Source of the DNA: Shewanella subflava
Lineage (GTDB): Bacteria > Pseudomonadota > Gammaproteobacteria > Enterobacterales > Shewanellaceae
DNA length: 64,000 nt
Direction: 5' to 3'
Assembly (NCBI RefSeq): GCF_025971955.1
Contig: NZ_JAPDMX010000003.1
Location: 310,001-374,000, forward strand
Shown here: one piece after another, positions 51,792 to 61,557 of the stretch
Numbering within the stretch: the stretch's first letter is position 1
Layout of the letters: each line of letters opens with the position of its first letter
The notes under the pieces: generated by a model
Seen by the model: the letters and a program-made list of their open reading frames with translations, nothing else
Databases searched by the model: none
Told to the model about the DNA's origin: nothing
Program-made: the position numbers and the translations under genes

Positions 51792-53075
51792 CTAATTTTT
51801 AGTGCTATACCAGTATACAAACACCAAAGCGAAACTGATTAAGTAGATTAATCCTATCCATGACAAAATACGCATTTGGCTACCGTACCGTTGCGCTTCG
51901 GGTAAATGTGTCGAAATCATCAGTTTAAAGTTTAGTCCTGCAAAAATAATCGTGGTCATAAACGCCAGAATCATCACAAACTCTAATAAAGGCAGCAATG
52001 CACCTTTAAAAAACAAGATGAGCCCTAAACCCAGCACACTGACTGTTAGCATAATTAGATTGAGTCTATATGGGTTATCTGGCTGTTTAACCAATAGCTG
52101 CCAGCCCATATTCAGGGTGCGGCTATAACCATCTATAACAGTGACAGTGGTGCTGAAGATACATAAAAAAGCCACCATACCAATTAAGTAGCGTGTTTCT
52201 TCGCCCATAACCTGACTGTATAAACGGATCAATTGATTGGCAAATTGCGCGCCAGAATCAGAAAACTGTTCTCCAGAACTGTGCATCACCAGCGCGCCTA
52301 ACGCTAAAAATACCACTGCGAGTATCGCGGTGGTGAGATAACCTAAATTAAAATCAAACAATGCCTGCTCTGGGCTAACCGATTGCGTTTTTTGCTTTTC
52401 TAGCAACCATAAAGAATTCCAAGCGCTTACTTCAATTGGCGCTGGCATCCAGCCCATCATAGCTACCAGAAATCCCACATTCGCCCATTGCCAGGCATCT
52501 ACTGCTGAAGTCGGAGTCGCTTGCCCCCATTGGTTAGTTAACGCCAATGAAACGGCGATTAAAGTGGTGAGCGTTAGAATAAGCATGATGACTTTAGTCA
52601 CACCATCTAACCATTTGTAATGGCCTAATATTAATAACAGAAGTGAGCTAACCAATACCAAAAAGGCCAGAGTATCAATTGAAAGGGGAATAAATTGCGT
52701 CAACATGGCTGCGGTTAACATACAAACCCCTGCGGTACTTGCAATTGCCGCAATGACATTCAAGCCCGTAAATAAAGCCAGATACCCCTTTCCTTGACGC
52801 AAATATCCATGCAGTAAACTTTCGCCGGTAGCTGCGGTATAACGCGCTCCAGCAGCAAAAAAAGGATACTTGAGTAGATTAACTGCCAATACTAGCCAGG
52901 CTAATTGCCAGCCGAACTCCGCTCCTGCACGGGTTGCGGCGACTAAATGAGATGCTCCAATCGCGGCTGCTGCCATCAAAATACCTGGCCCAAGCCCAGA
53001 CATTAAATGTAACAGTTTTGTTGTGTTGGTGGTTTTTGTTAAAGCTGTTGGCGTTTGTACTGTATTTTTGTTCAT
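51792..53075 (-). CDS. Nramp-related transporter lacking metal-site motifs
   Basis: An inner-membrane protein of 427 residues and about eleven helices. The first helix begins GPGILMAAAAIGASHLVAAT, as in non-canonical Nramp relatives. Where Nramp metal transporters have DPGN it reads GASH, and where they have MPH in helix 6 it reads MPAP. The substrate is therefore probably not Mn or Fe; Mg, another ion or a different solute is possible. GMVAFLCIFSTTVTVIDGYSR in helix 8 is characteristic of the divergent group. Monocistronic. Confidence 0.85.
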   Translation of the reverse strand: MNKNTVQTPTALTKTTNTTKLLHLMSGLGPGILMAAAAIGASHLVAATRAGAEFGWQLAWLVLAVNLLKYPFFAAGARYTAATGESLLHGYLRQGKGYLALFTGLNVIAAIASTAGVCMLTAAMLTQFIPLSIDTLAFLVLVSSLLLLILGHYKWLDGVTKVIMLILTLTTLIAVSLALTNQWGQATPTSAVDAWQWANVGFLVAMMGWMPAPIEVSAWNSLWLLEKQKTQSVSPEQALFDFNLGYLTTAILAVVFLALGALVMHSSGEQFSDSGAQFANQLIRLYSQVMGEETRYLIGMVAFLCIFSTTVTVIDGYSRTLNMGWQLLVKQPDNPYRLNLIMLTVSVLGLGLILFFKGALLPLLEFVMILAFMTTIIFAGLNFKLMISTHLPEAQRYGSQMRILSWIGLIYLISFALVFVYWYSTKN

Positions 53076-53306
53076 TTTTTATTGGGTATTTTGCTTTTAT
53101 TTTATGGGGTTAGATTGCCATAAGATGTTGGTAAGTAAAATACTTGCTTGCTACAAAATAGTAACATTTAATGCTTTTGATGATTGACTTTTTATAATAA
53201 GGCTCTAATTTAGTTTAGGCTTGTAATTACCTTCAAGCCATTATCTGAAAGTGGAGTCAGGTAATTGAAATAAAAATAAAAATGCCAAATTAAATTAAGG
53301 AAGATC

Positions 53307-55895
53307 ATGAAAAGACCTCAACTATTGCGCAGCGCGTGTGCTGTTGCTATCTCGTTTATCTTAGCCCCTCAAGCCATATCAGCTGAAGAAGTCGAAAGAA
53401 TTGAAGTTACAGGAACCCATATCAAGCGGACTGATATGGAAGGTGCTTCGCCAATGACCGTTCTCACGGCGGAAGATATCGCTAAAAGCGGCGCACAGGA
53501 TATTTCTCAATTATTGAGTAAATTACCCGTATCGGGCAGCGGTACGTTTTCGACTCAAGGTAACAACTCTGATGATACCGCTAACGGTGGTGCTGCAGTT
53601 TCACTTCGTGGTTTAGGCGCTGACTCGACATTAGTGCTGTTAAACGGTCGCCGCATTGCGGTGTCATCATTTGCGAAGTCTATCGATACCGCCTTCGTGG
53701 ATATTAACTCAATCCCAATTTCAGCAGTTAAGCGTATTGATATTGTGAAAGATGGCGCCTCTGCAACTTATGGTTCAGACGCAATTGCGGGTGTTATCAA
53801 CATCATTTTGAAGAAAGATTTTGAAGGTTTTGAAGTGAATGGCAAGGTTGCCGAAACCGTTGAAGATGGCGGTGGCCAGCAATCAGGCTCGATTCTTTTT
53901 GGTACCGATGCCGCTGACGGCAAAGCATCTACCACAGTCATTTTTGATTATTTCAAAGAGCGTGAAACTTTATTTGGCGATCGTGATTACTCTAAATCGG
54001 CAAACCAAACCGCTAACGGTGGTGCCGATTTTCGTTCATCAGCAGGTAATCCAGGCTCATATATCCCTGCTACCATTGGCGCGGATGGCTCTATTACACC
54101 TAAGTCGGACCAATTCTCTTGGACCCCTGATGTGAATTGCCCTGCAGCTGATATCAAAGGTGCTTATTGCCGTTACGATTACGCCCCAGTGATGACCTCT
54201 ACTCCAGAATCAAGCCGTATAGGTTTATCTGTATTCCAAGATTATGAGTTTAATGATGAATTAAAACTGTTTGCTGAAATGATGTATCAGCATAATGAAA
54301 GTGTCATTAAAGGTGCTGCGAGTCCGTCATTCGGCGAGTTCTATATGCTTAATAGTAACCCGCTATTTACTAGCGGAGCTGCAACTAATCCATTTGCAGG
54401 TGAAGACCTTACTATGCGTCGTCGTTTAACCGAAACGGGACCACGTCAGAAGTCATCTGAGTCTGATAGTGCGCGTGTTGTGATGGGGCTAAATGGTTTC
54501 TTGTCTGACTGGGAATGGGAGGTAGCCTATACATATTCTTACAACCGCAATCATGAGTATGGTGAGCAAGGTTTTGTATGGACTCCGCGTCTACAAGAAG
54601 CCATTAATTCAGGTGCATTTAACCCATTAGCTACCACACAAATGGGGGATGTTATTGATCAAATTAGTGTGAATACGACGCGTAACGGTAAATCAACCAC
54701 CAATGCGGTAGACGGTAAAATCGCGGGTGAAGTCTTTGCCATGCCAGCGGGAGCGGTGTCAATGGCGGTCGGTTTTGAATACCGCGAGGAAAAGTTATCA
54801 GATAATCCTGATGAATTATTTAAGCGTGGTGAAATTTTTGGTACCGAAGCAACAGAAGCCAGTGGCGAGCGCGATCAAAAATCATTATTTGTAGAGTTTG
54901 CCGTACCATTATTTGAGCAATTAGAAGCGCAATTAGCTGTGCGTTATGAAGATTACAGTGACTTTGGTGATACGACTAACCCTAAAGTCGCTTTACGTTA
55001 TACACCGCTTGATAATGTGACTATTCGCGCTAGCTGGGGTGAAGCATTCCGTGCACCATCATTAGTACAGTTAGGACTTGGCCCTTCACAGGAGTCACCC
55101 GGCATAGTCGATACGGTTCGTTGTCCGCAAACCAATTTACCTGAAGATTGTACCGCGCAAGAACGTACCGTTATTTTCTCTGGTAACCCTAATTTACAAC
55201 CTGAGGAGTCAACGTCGTATAACCTAGGCGGTGTATGGCAAATGACTGATGAACTCAGTGTGGGGATTGATTATTGGAATTACGATCAAGATGGTTTGAT
55301 CACTTCTGATACCCAGTATCTTGTTAACACGCAAGGTGATGATCCTGCCGTGGTTAAGCGTGAGCCTTCAGCGGGTGGCGTACCTGGGCGAATTATTGAA
55401 ATTTATGACCAATTTGGCAACTTAGGCAGTCAAACTACCGATGGTGTTGATTTTGATATGGCGTACAAATTCTCCACCGCAAGTGCAGGTGACTTTGGCT
55501 TTAGCTATAACCTCACTTGGGTGAATAGCTTTGATCAAGTACGTGAGGATGGTACTAAGCGCGAACTCGCTGGTGAATATCAACACCCAGATTACCGCTG
55601 GACAGCGGCGATGGATTGGGGCGTAGATGTATGGCAAGCCAGTGCCCGACTCAACTATATTGGTGAGTATCAAGATAATATCGATGCAGGTGCTGAAGGG
55701 ACTATTGATTCTATGATCACCCTAGACATGAATGTGTCCTATATCGGTTTTGATCACTGGAATTTAACCTTAGGTGCTAATAACATCTTAAATGAAGAAC
55801 CACCTTTTAGTGGTGCTGATTTTATGGGTTACGATCAAGGCACTCATAGCGCCATTGGCGCTCTATGGTATGCTAAAGCAAGCTATCGTTTTTAA
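53307..55895 (+). CDS. TonB-dependent outer-membrane receptor
   Basis: An 862-residue receptor. The signal peptide (about 1-26) is followed directly by the TonB-box region (ERIEVTG), then a plug domain (SLRGLGADSTLVLLNGRR, DIVKDGASATYGSDAIAGVI) and a long barrel ending AKASYRF. Its plug (THIKRTDMEGASPMTVLT) and large loops resemble receptors of marine bacteria for peptides or sugars rather than siderophore receptors; no Fur box or riboswitch was seen upstream. The ligand is unknown. AAGGAAG lies before the ATG. Terminator follows. Confidence 0.92.
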   Translation: MKRPQLLRSACAVAISFILAPQAISAEEVERIEVTGTHIKRTDMEGASPMTVLTAEDIAKSGAQDISQLLSKLPVSGSGTFSTQGNNSDDTANGGAAVSLRGLGADSTLVLLNGRRIAVSSFAKSIDTAFVDINSIPISAVKRIDIVKDGASATYGSDAIAGVINIILKKDFEGFEVNGKVAETVEDGGGQQSGSILFGTDAADGKASTTVIFDYFKERETLFGDRDYSKSANQTANGGADFRSSAGNPGSYIPATIGADGSITPKSDQFSWTPDVNCPAADIKGAYCRYDYAPVMTSTPESSRIGLSVFQDYEFNDELKLFAEMMYQHNESVIKGAASPSFGEFYMLNSNPLFTSGAATNPFAGEDLTMRRRLTETGPRQKSSESDSARVVMGLNGFLSDWEWEVAYTYSYNRNHEYGEQGFVWTPRLQEAINSGAFNPLATTQMGDVIDQISVNTTRNGKSTTNAVDGKIAGEVFAMPAGAVSMAVGFEYREEKLSDNPDELFKRGEIFGTEATEASGERDQKSLFVEFAVPLFEQLEAQLAVRYEDYSDFGDTTNPKVALRYTPLDNVTIRASWGEAFRAPSLVQLGLGPSQESPGIVDTVRCPQTNLPEDCTAQERTVIFSGNPNLQPEESTSYNLGGVWQMTDELSVGIDYWNYDQDGLITSDTQYLVNTQGDDPAVVKREPSAGGVPGRIIEIYDQFGNLGSQTTDGVDFDMAYKFSTASAGDFGFSYNLTWVNSFDQVREDGTKRELAGEYQHPDYRWTAAMDWGVDVWQASARLNYIGEYQDNIDAGAEGTIDSMITLDMNVSYIGFDHWNLTLGANNILNEEPPFSGADFMGYDQGTHSAIGALWYAKASYRF

Positions 55896-55934
55896 TCTAG
55901 CCTAATACCTGTAAAGTATTTGCAGGCTAAAAAC

Positions 55935-55956
55935 AAAGCGGCTTCGGCCGCTTTTT
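55935..55956 (+). terminator. terminator of the TonB receptor gene
   Basis: AAAGCGGC and GCCGCTTT form an 8-bp stem closed by a TTCG tetraloop, followed by Ts. Confidence 0.9.
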
Positions 55957-55997
55957 AATGGTCTTTCAAACGGGACCGACATTCTAAAGGACGTGAT

Positions 55998-56636
55998 ATG
56001 ATCACTTTACATGGCACACCACGCAGTCGTGCATTACGGGTTTCATGGTTACTTGAAGAGTTAAACGTTGATTGGCAATTTAGATTCATAAATTTTGCAA
56101 AAGGGGATAACCGCAGTAAGGCTTTTCTTGCGTTAAATCCCAGTGGCAAAATGCCAGTGATTGAAGATGGCGATTTAGTGTTAACTGAATCGGCGGCTAT
56201 TTTACGCTATTTAGCTGAAAAATATGGTAAAGGACAATTTTTACCTCAACCAGGTACTGTGCAATCGGCGAAACATGAAGAGTGGGTCAGCTTTGTTATC
56301 TGTGAGCTTGAACAAGCATTATGGAGTATGGGTAAGCATCGCTTTGCTTTACCAGAGGAGCAGCGACTAACCACCATGCTGCCTGTAGCCACATTTGAAT
56401 TTGATCGGGCGGCAAAGATCGCTGAATCTTGGGTGCCTGAGTCAGGTTATTTACTCGGTGAGCAATTTACCGTTGCCGATGTATTATTAACACAAACATT
56501 AATGTGGGCGACCGCGTTTAAACAAACTATCCCACCGAAACTGGGTGCATATCTAGCGCGAGTACAAACGCGTCCAGCATTGGTGGCGGTATTAGAAAAA
56601 ACAGAAGCCATCGCTAAAGCTGCGCAAGCTGAATAA
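55998..56636 (+). CDS. glutathione S-transferase family protein
   Basis: A 212-residue cytosolic protein. The thioredoxin-like N-terminal domain has LHGTPRSRALRVSWLLEEL and NPSGKMPVIEDGDLVLTES, giving the cis-Pro and the ESxAI glutathione-binding motif. The C-terminal domain is helical with the conserved FTVADVLLTQTL. Substrate unknown. AAGGAC precedes the ATG. Single gene ending at a strong hairpin. Confidence 0.92.
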   Translation: MITLHGTPRSRALRVSWLLEELNVDWQFRFINFAKGDNRSKAFLALNPSGKMPVIEDGDLVLTESAAILRYLAEKYGKGQFLPQPGTVQSAKHEEWVSFVICELEQALWSMGKHRFALPEEQRLTTMLPVATFEFDRAAKIAESWVPESGYLLGEQFTVADVLLTQTLMWATAFKQTIPPKLGAYLARVQTRPALVAVLEKTEAIAKAAQAE

Positions 56637-56656
56637 TTATCTGAATTAAATAATCG

Positions 56657-56684
56657 AAAAGGGAAGCAAATGCTTCCCTTTTGT
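56657..56684 (+). terminator. terminator of the GST gene
   Basis: AAAAGGGAAGC and GCTTCCCTTTT form an 11-bp stem around AAAT. Confidence 0.88.
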
Positions 56685-56711
56685 CGTTTTGGTAAACAAG
56701 GTTTTAGCTGA

Positions 56712-57212
56712 TTAAAGCTGAGTTGCGGCCCATTTAGCGCGGCTTTCACGACTTTCGCTCATGCCATTGTCTGCACGATAAGCTTTATAAGCTTCGGCAT
56801 CTAATGCAATTAAACTTACATCCACTTCAAGCACTAACTTACATTCTTTTTTGATACGCCAAGCTGCAGTGTTATATAACTCAGTTAATGGTAAAGAGCT
56901 TAAAAACTCAGGATTATATTGGTTATAAAGCGCTTGGGTTGGATAAACCACAAACGCTAAACGGCGCTTAGGCTCTTTTTTAAATAGCTCTTCAATTCCA
57001 TCAGTTGTGTTAAGTACCTGCATTTCAATAATATCATCTATTTCGAGGAGCTTTTTTTGCGCAGGTACAGGTGCAGATATTTCGCCCGCTTCCCAAGCTG
57101 TAACTGCCTCAGCTGTGGTTTTGGTGATAAGGGCAACTTGCTCAACGCTTAATCCAAATGATTGGCGTAAACACAACATTTCAATGGCATTTAAGCCTGA
57201 TTCTTTAGACAT
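56712..57212 (-). CDS. helix-turn-helix protein, DUF4447-like
   Basis: A 166-residue protein. The N-terminal 50 residues form an Xre-like helix-turn-helix ([20 protein letters not shown], then VTAWEAGEI). The C-terminal part ([36 protein letters not shown]) has the DUF4447 pattern I associate with Shewanella. It may bind DNA, but its target is unknown. AGGA lies seven bases before the ATG at 57212; the frame opens 68 codons earlier within the neighbouring gene and should not be used. It follows the SMI1 gene by 31 bases and is probably co-transcribed. Confidence 0.8.
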   Translation of the reverse strand: MSKESGLNAIEMLCLRQSFGLSVEQVALITKTTAEAVTAWEAGEISAPVPAQKKLLEIDDIIEMQVLNTTDGIEELFKKEPKRRLAFVVYPTQALYNQYNPEFLSSLPLTELYNTAAWRIKKECKLVLEVDVSLIALDAEAYKAYRADNGMSESRESRAKWAATQL

Positions 57213-57243
57213 GATATTTCCTACAAAAAATTCGCAAAACAAG

Positions 57244-57645
57244 TTACTGAGCAAGCCAGACGTCGTCAACCCAATCCCAAAATGATTCCCAGACTTCATC
57301 GGTAAAGTCACCGTCTTGCCAAAATTGCACCTGACCATTCTCTTCAATGCAGTAAAAACTATCACCGACTTGGCAAATTGGAATTTGCTCTCTTGGTAGT
57401 CCAATCGACCACGCATAGCTGGCGACTTCGGGCAAAAAAGTATGCGAGTAAGGATCTGCTGCGGTCACGGGTTCATAAGCGCTATAAATCACATTGCTGG
57501 CATGGAGTAAATACTCCTTTAATTCAGCAGGCAAGCCGATTAAAATCTGTTCTTCCACTTCAACAAGCTGCTCAAACGTAGGCAACTCTAGCGGAACGGG
57601 AACGGTTTCACTTAACTCTTGTAGCTGGTCAATAATTTCGTGCAT
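57244..57645 (-). CDS. SMI1/KNR4-family protein
   Basis: A 133-residue acidic soluble protein of the SMI1/KNR4 (SUKH) fold: [20 protein letters not shown], then [20 protein letters not shown], and a C-terminal [13 protein letters not shown] proteins are often immunity proteins against secreted toxins, but stand-alone copies also serve in housekeeping; no toxin gene is next to it. AAGGA lies six bases before the ATG. It precedes the helix-turn-helix gene in an apparent two-gene operon. Confidence 0.85.
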   Translation of the reverse strand: MHEIIDQLQELSETVPVPLELPTFEQLVEVEEQILIGLPAELKEYLLHASNVIYSAYEPVTAADPYSHTFLPEVASYAWSIGLPREQIPICQVGDSFYCIEENGQVQFWQDGDFTDEVWESFWDWVDDVWLAQ

Positions 57646-57804
57646 TGGGGATCCTTAAGTCGCAATGGTAATCAATGCGATATTGGGCGAGATTATAACA
57701 GAAATAATCCTGTAATCAGCACTGAGGTTTTTATACAGACTCACAATAGGTAACATCATGGTTTTATCAGCGATGACTTGGATGTGGTTTTTGAATGCTT
57801 TATA

Positions 57805-57830
57805 CAAAAAAATGCGCTCATAGGAGCGCA
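57805..57830 (-). terminator. terminator of the RelA/SpoT-like gene
   Basis: Read leftward, TGCGCTC and GAGCGCA form a stem around CTAT and run into seven Ts. Confidence 0.82.
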
Positions 57831-57855
57831 AAGGGTGGGTGGAAAGTCGGTGTCA

Positions 57856-58653
57856 TCAGGCCGCTTGTTGAACGCCAGCGGTTATTGCCTGACGTTTGTA
57901 GCCTAACCAAGCTTTGTGATATTGCTTATGCGATTGTTGACGGATTTGAGTGATTCTCTGCATCTCAAGTTCGCCTAGGGCGCGATGCTGTTGATTCGCT
58001 CTGTTTTCAATGCGCTGAATTTGCTCGTAATCTAGATGATCTTGACCACTTTTAATTGCGGCAATGGTTTGTAAATGTAATTGAACTTCAACAATCATCT
58101 GACTTTGTGGCAGTTTAACCAGTACATTCAAATCGCGGTAACCTGAGGCTTTTGGATTGGCAAATCGGTTTTTAATTTGAATGATTTCACTGTTTTCATG
58201 CAACATTTGATAACTCGCCATGAGGCTATCGACATCGTTAGCAACTATGCTGCCACGGGCAAGATCGGTAATTAAGCGGGCATCGCCATCAAACTTATTA
58301 TTCACTTTTTGTAACGCACGGTCATAACTTTTGGTTAGCGGCAGTAGCATATCCACTTGGGCGTTATAGCTGATTGCCGATAAAAGCTGACTTAATTCCT
58401 GCTGTGCATATTCAGCTTGTCGCATTAATTGATTTAAGTCAGCAGATTGCTGCATTGGTACATATGCTTGGTAATCGGGAATGGCGTACAGATTATCTAA
58501 TGCACTCTGGGCACTAGAGGTGGTGCCCGTAAGATTTACACTATATGGCGCTTTATCTGTAGGCCCATTAACAGACACCAGCACTTGGGCTGTAACCTGA
58601 CGGGTCGTTAATAAAATTAAAAAGATGAACAGAGTACGAAAGAGTTTATTCAA
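57856..58653 (-). CDS. exported protein with RelA/SpoT-like nucleotidyltransferase fold
   Basis: A 265-residue protein with a clear signal peptide (about 1-22, LFIFLILLTTRQVTA). Residues about 105-215 resemble a RelA/SpoT synthetase core: DLARGSIVAND (130-140), IKNRFANPKASGYRDLN (160-176) and VEVQLHL (188-194), then a YEQIQR tail. The Asp, the Tyr of GYR and the Glu of EVQ align with catalytic residues of RelA; the His that follows GYxxx in RelA is Asn here. The N-terminal region has a long helix. The start is TTG with AGGAG nine bases before. If exported, it would act outside the cytoplasm, where nucleotide substrates are scarce. Substrate unknown. Confidence 0.7.
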   Translation of the reverse strand: MNKLFRTLFIFLILLTTRQVTAQVLVSVNGPTDKAPYSVNLTGTTSSAQSALDNLYAIPDYQAYVPMQQSADLNQLMRQAEYAQQELSQLLSAISYNAQVDMLLPLTKSYDRALQKVNNKFDGDARLITDLARGSIVANDVDSLMASYQMLHENSEIIQIKNRFANPKASGYRDLNVLVKLPQSQMIVEVQLHLQTIAAIKSGQDHLDYEQIQRIENRANQQHRALGELEMQRITQIRQQSHKQYHKAWLGYKRQAITAGVQQAA

Positions 58654-58747
58654 TGCTAAATTCTCCTAGCTGTTAGTCTAAAGAGACTTTAACTTAACTA
58701 AGCTGTACCTATACTGAATAAGTCTTTCTATTTGGTGTTAAAGCATA

Positions 58748-58775
58748 AAGGAAAGGGCGCCTATGGCGCCCTTGG
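58748..58775 (-). terminator. terminator of the M13 peptidase gene
   Basis: Read leftward, AAGGGCGCC and GGCGCCCTT form a 9-bp stem around ATA, followed by TTCCTTTAT. Confidence 0.82.
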
Positions 58776-58793
58776 TGATCTATAAGTGAAGGC

Positions 58794-60890
58794 TTACCAA
58801 ATTTTAACGCGAGATTCAGGTGCGATATACATTTTATCGCCTTCTTTCACATCATAGGTTTGATAGAACTCTGGCATATTAGATAACGCGCCAAGTGCAC
58901 GGAAGTGGCCTGGTGAATGAGGATCAGTGGCTACGCGGTTACGCATGGCTTCTTCTTTCATTTTTACACGCCAAATTTGGCTGAATCCCATAAAGAAACG
59001 TTGATCGCCAGTTAGGCCATCGATTACTGGGGCTTCTTTACCATTTAATGACATTTTGTAAGCTTTATACGCAATGGTCACACCGGATAAGTCACCGATG
59101 TTTTCACCTAAAGTGAGCTCACCATTTACGTGCAAATCATCAAATACTTGGTAGCCATCATATTGTGCAACAAGTGCTTTGCCTTTTGATTCAAACGCTT
59201 TTAAATCAGCTTCTGTCCACCAATCGCGCATGTTACCTTCGCCATCAAATTTAGCGCCTTGGTCGTCAAAACCGTGACCCATTTCATGACCAATAACCGC
59301 ACCAATACCACCGTAGTTAACGGCATCATCCGCTTCTAAGTTAAAGAATGGTGGTTGTAAAATTGCAGCAGGAAATACAATTTCGTTCATTGTTGGATTG
59401 TAATAAGCGTTAACCGTTTGAGGCGTCATGTGCCACTCATCTTTATCGATAGGCTGGCCTAACTTTGCCACATTACGGTTATGTTCAACCACTGCTGCAC
59501 GTGTCGCATTACCAACTAAATCATCAGCTTTGATTGATAGCTTGCTGTAATCTGCCCATTTTTTTGGATAACCAATTTTCGGGTTGAATTTAGCCAGTTT
59601 GTCCTTTGCTGCAACTTTGGTGCTGTCGCTCATCCAGTCAAGTGAATCGATACTTGAGCCGTAAGCGCTACGAAGATTTTCAACTAAACCTTCCATACGA
59701 TCTTTCGCTTCTGGTACAAAGTGACGTTTAACATACACTTTACCAACCACTTCACCTAAGGTGTTGCTCACTGCAGTCACACCGCGCTTCCAACGTGGTT
59801 CTTGCTCTGCTTGACCGTTTAAGGTTTTTGAGAAAAACTCGAAGTTTTCAGTGTCTAAAGCTTCTGACAAGTTGCTTGCTGAGTGGGTCAGCGCTTGCCA
59901 TGTCATATAGGTTTTCCAGGTTGCTAGGTCATTGGTATTTAGCACATCATTTAGACCTTGAATATAGCTTGGTTGGTTAATGATAATATCAGCTTGCTTA
60001 TCACCACCTAATGCGGCCAAGTAACCATTCCAGTTAATATCTGGGGCTAATGTTGCTAACTCAGAGACTTGATATTTGTTGTAGGTTTTTGTGCTGTCTC
60101 GCGTTTCAACCACATCCCAATGTTTTTCAGCTATGGCTGTTTCAAGTGCTAATACCGTTTGCGCAGCAGCTTTACCATTTGGCAATCCAGCTAAGGTGAA
60201 CATCTTTTCAATGTGTTCAACAAAGGCTTTACGAATATTAACGAAGCGCTCACCTTCGTTAAAGTAATAATCTTTTTCAGGTAGGCTTAAACCGTATTGC
60301 CAAATGTGAGTTGCATAACGAGTTGAGTCTTTAGCATCAACGTTGATGTAAAACGCCAGTGGTGTGCCGCCGCCATTAACTTGGTTTTCACCAAAAAAAG
60401 TCACTAATTCATTTTTATCTTTTAATGCTGCGATTTTATCGAATGTGGCTTGAAGTGGTGTGACACCTAATTTATTCAAGGTTTCTACATCCATGAACGA
60501 GCGATAAAGGTCCGCTACTTTTTGCTCATCTGTGCCTTCGGCTAAATTGGCTGATTTACTTAGGTCTTCAATAATTGCTTTTACGTCGTCACGCGCATTT
60601 TCTCGTAGGTCATAAAAAGCGCCAATGTTAGTGCGATCGCCAGGGATTTCAGCGGTATTCATCCAGCCGCCGTTAACATATAAATAAAAGTCATCCTGAG
60701 GACGGACATTTTTATCCATGTTGTCGAAAGTAATACCTGATGTGAGTGCTTTTTCAACTGCAACGGCTGTGGCGGTTTTGGCTACTTCAGCTGTTGTTAC
60801 TGTTTCAGTAGTTGGTTTTGTATCATTATTACAAGCGCTTAAGCCTGCGATTAGTGAAGCGCATAGCCCACCAATAACCAGTTTTTTCAT
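58794..60890 (-). CDS. M13 (neprilysin-like) metallopeptidase lipoprotein
   Basis: A 698-residue zinc peptidase anchored by a lipobox (LSAC). The catalytic site is VIGHEMGHGFDDQGAKFD (HExxH form), followed by ENIGDLSG, which supplies the third zinc ligand, and the NAYYNPTMNEIVFPA substrate-side motif of the family. It probably trims peptides in the periplasm, as PepO-type enzymes do. AAGGGA lies seven bases before the ATG at 60890, 11 codons inside the longest frame. Monocistronic. Confidence 0.93.
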   Translation of the reverse strand: MKKLVIGGLCASLIAGLSACNNDTKPTTETVTTAEVAKTATAVAVEKALTSGITFDNMDKNVRPQDDFYLYVNGGWMNTAEIPGDRTNIGAFYDLRENARDDVKAIIEDLSKSANLAEGTDEQKVADLYRSFMDVETLNKLGVTPLQATFDKIAALKDKNELVTFFGENQVNGGGTPLAFYINVDAKDSTRYATHIWQYGLSLPEKDYYFNEGERFVNIRKAFVEHIEKMFTLAGLPNGKAAAQTVLALETAIAEKHWDVVETRDSTKTYNKYQVSELATLAPDINWNGYLAALGGDKQADIIINQPSYIQGLNDVLNTNDLATWKTYMTWQALTHSASNLSEALDTENFEFFSKTLNGQAEQEPRWKRGVTAVSNTLGEVVGKVYVKRHFVPEAKDRMEGLVENLRSAYGSSIDSLDWMSDSTKVAAKDKLAKFNPKIGYPKKWADYSKLSIKADDLVGNATRAAVVEHNRNVAKLGQPIDKDEWHMTPQTVNAYYNPTMNEIVFPAAILQPPFFNLEADDAVNYGGIGAVIGHEMGHGFDDQGAKFDGEGNMRDWWTEADLKAFESKGKALVAQYDGYQVFDDLHVNGELTLGENIGDLSGVTIAYKAYKMSLNGKEAPVIDGLTGDQRFFMGFSQIWRVKMKEEAMRNRVATDPHSPGHFRALGALSNMPEFYQTYDVKEGDKMYIAPESRVKIW

Positions 60891-61233
60891 GTTATTTCCC
60901 TTGCATTTTAAGTTGCCCATCAATGGAGGCGAGGTGATTTATTTTTTTATCAAATTTTCATTTTGTTACTCAGTTAAATGAAATATGACAATTTTATTTT
61001 TGTAACGGTCATGTTAATGGCTTGTCATCTGTTAACACAAGTGAGTTTGTGGTTTTTTATCGGTTTATTTTGTCACTAGGTGTAACGAAAAGTGCGATCA
61101 ATAGAGTGTCTACTTATCAGTATAAAATAATGTTCGTTTAGTATTTTGTTTGCGAGCTAGAGTATATGAATAATCTAAAATGCTTTATTGCGCTTGATAC
61201 TTGATGAAACTGTTAGCGAATGATCTAGAAGGT

Positions 61234-61283
61234 GTTTATCTTTGTTTATCTTTGTTTATCTTTGTTTATCTTTGTTTATCTTT
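61234..61283. repeat. 10-bp tandem repeat, five copies
   Basis: GTTTATCTTT occurs five times without interruption. Such perfect short repeats are prone to slippage and often vary in number between strains. Confidence 0.95.
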
Positions 61284-61533
61284 GATGTTGAGAGATAAAT
61301 GACGTTAGGCGAGGCGGATAATTGCCGGCATAGTTGCCCTACGTCAAGATTATCCAACACAGTATAAAGTCATTTTTTGACTCACCTCGAAGGGCCGTGG
61401 CTATTTTCCAGCCATGTCCGCAAATTCACTTATTTAGTGGGCTAAACGGCGTTCATTTGTGATTGCCTGACAGAAAAAATAGCCTACTGCATAATTTATC
61501 AACTAAGATAACTCGCCCTTGGTATTAATAGTC

Positions 61534-61557
61534 AATCTACACTTTGTAAAGTGGTTG
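61534..61557. repeat. palindrome ACACTTTGTAAAGTGG, similar to 309-327
   Basis: CACTTT and AAAGTG form arms around GT, preceded by AATCTA as at 305-310. Possibly an operator or small dispersed repeat. It lies about 85 bases before rsuA. Confidence 0.5.

Noticed and set aside
57213-57416. N-terminal extension of the helix-turn-helix protein
   Set aside because: The 68 extra codons overlap the SMI1 gene in another frame; the ATG at 57212 has a good ribosome binding site.
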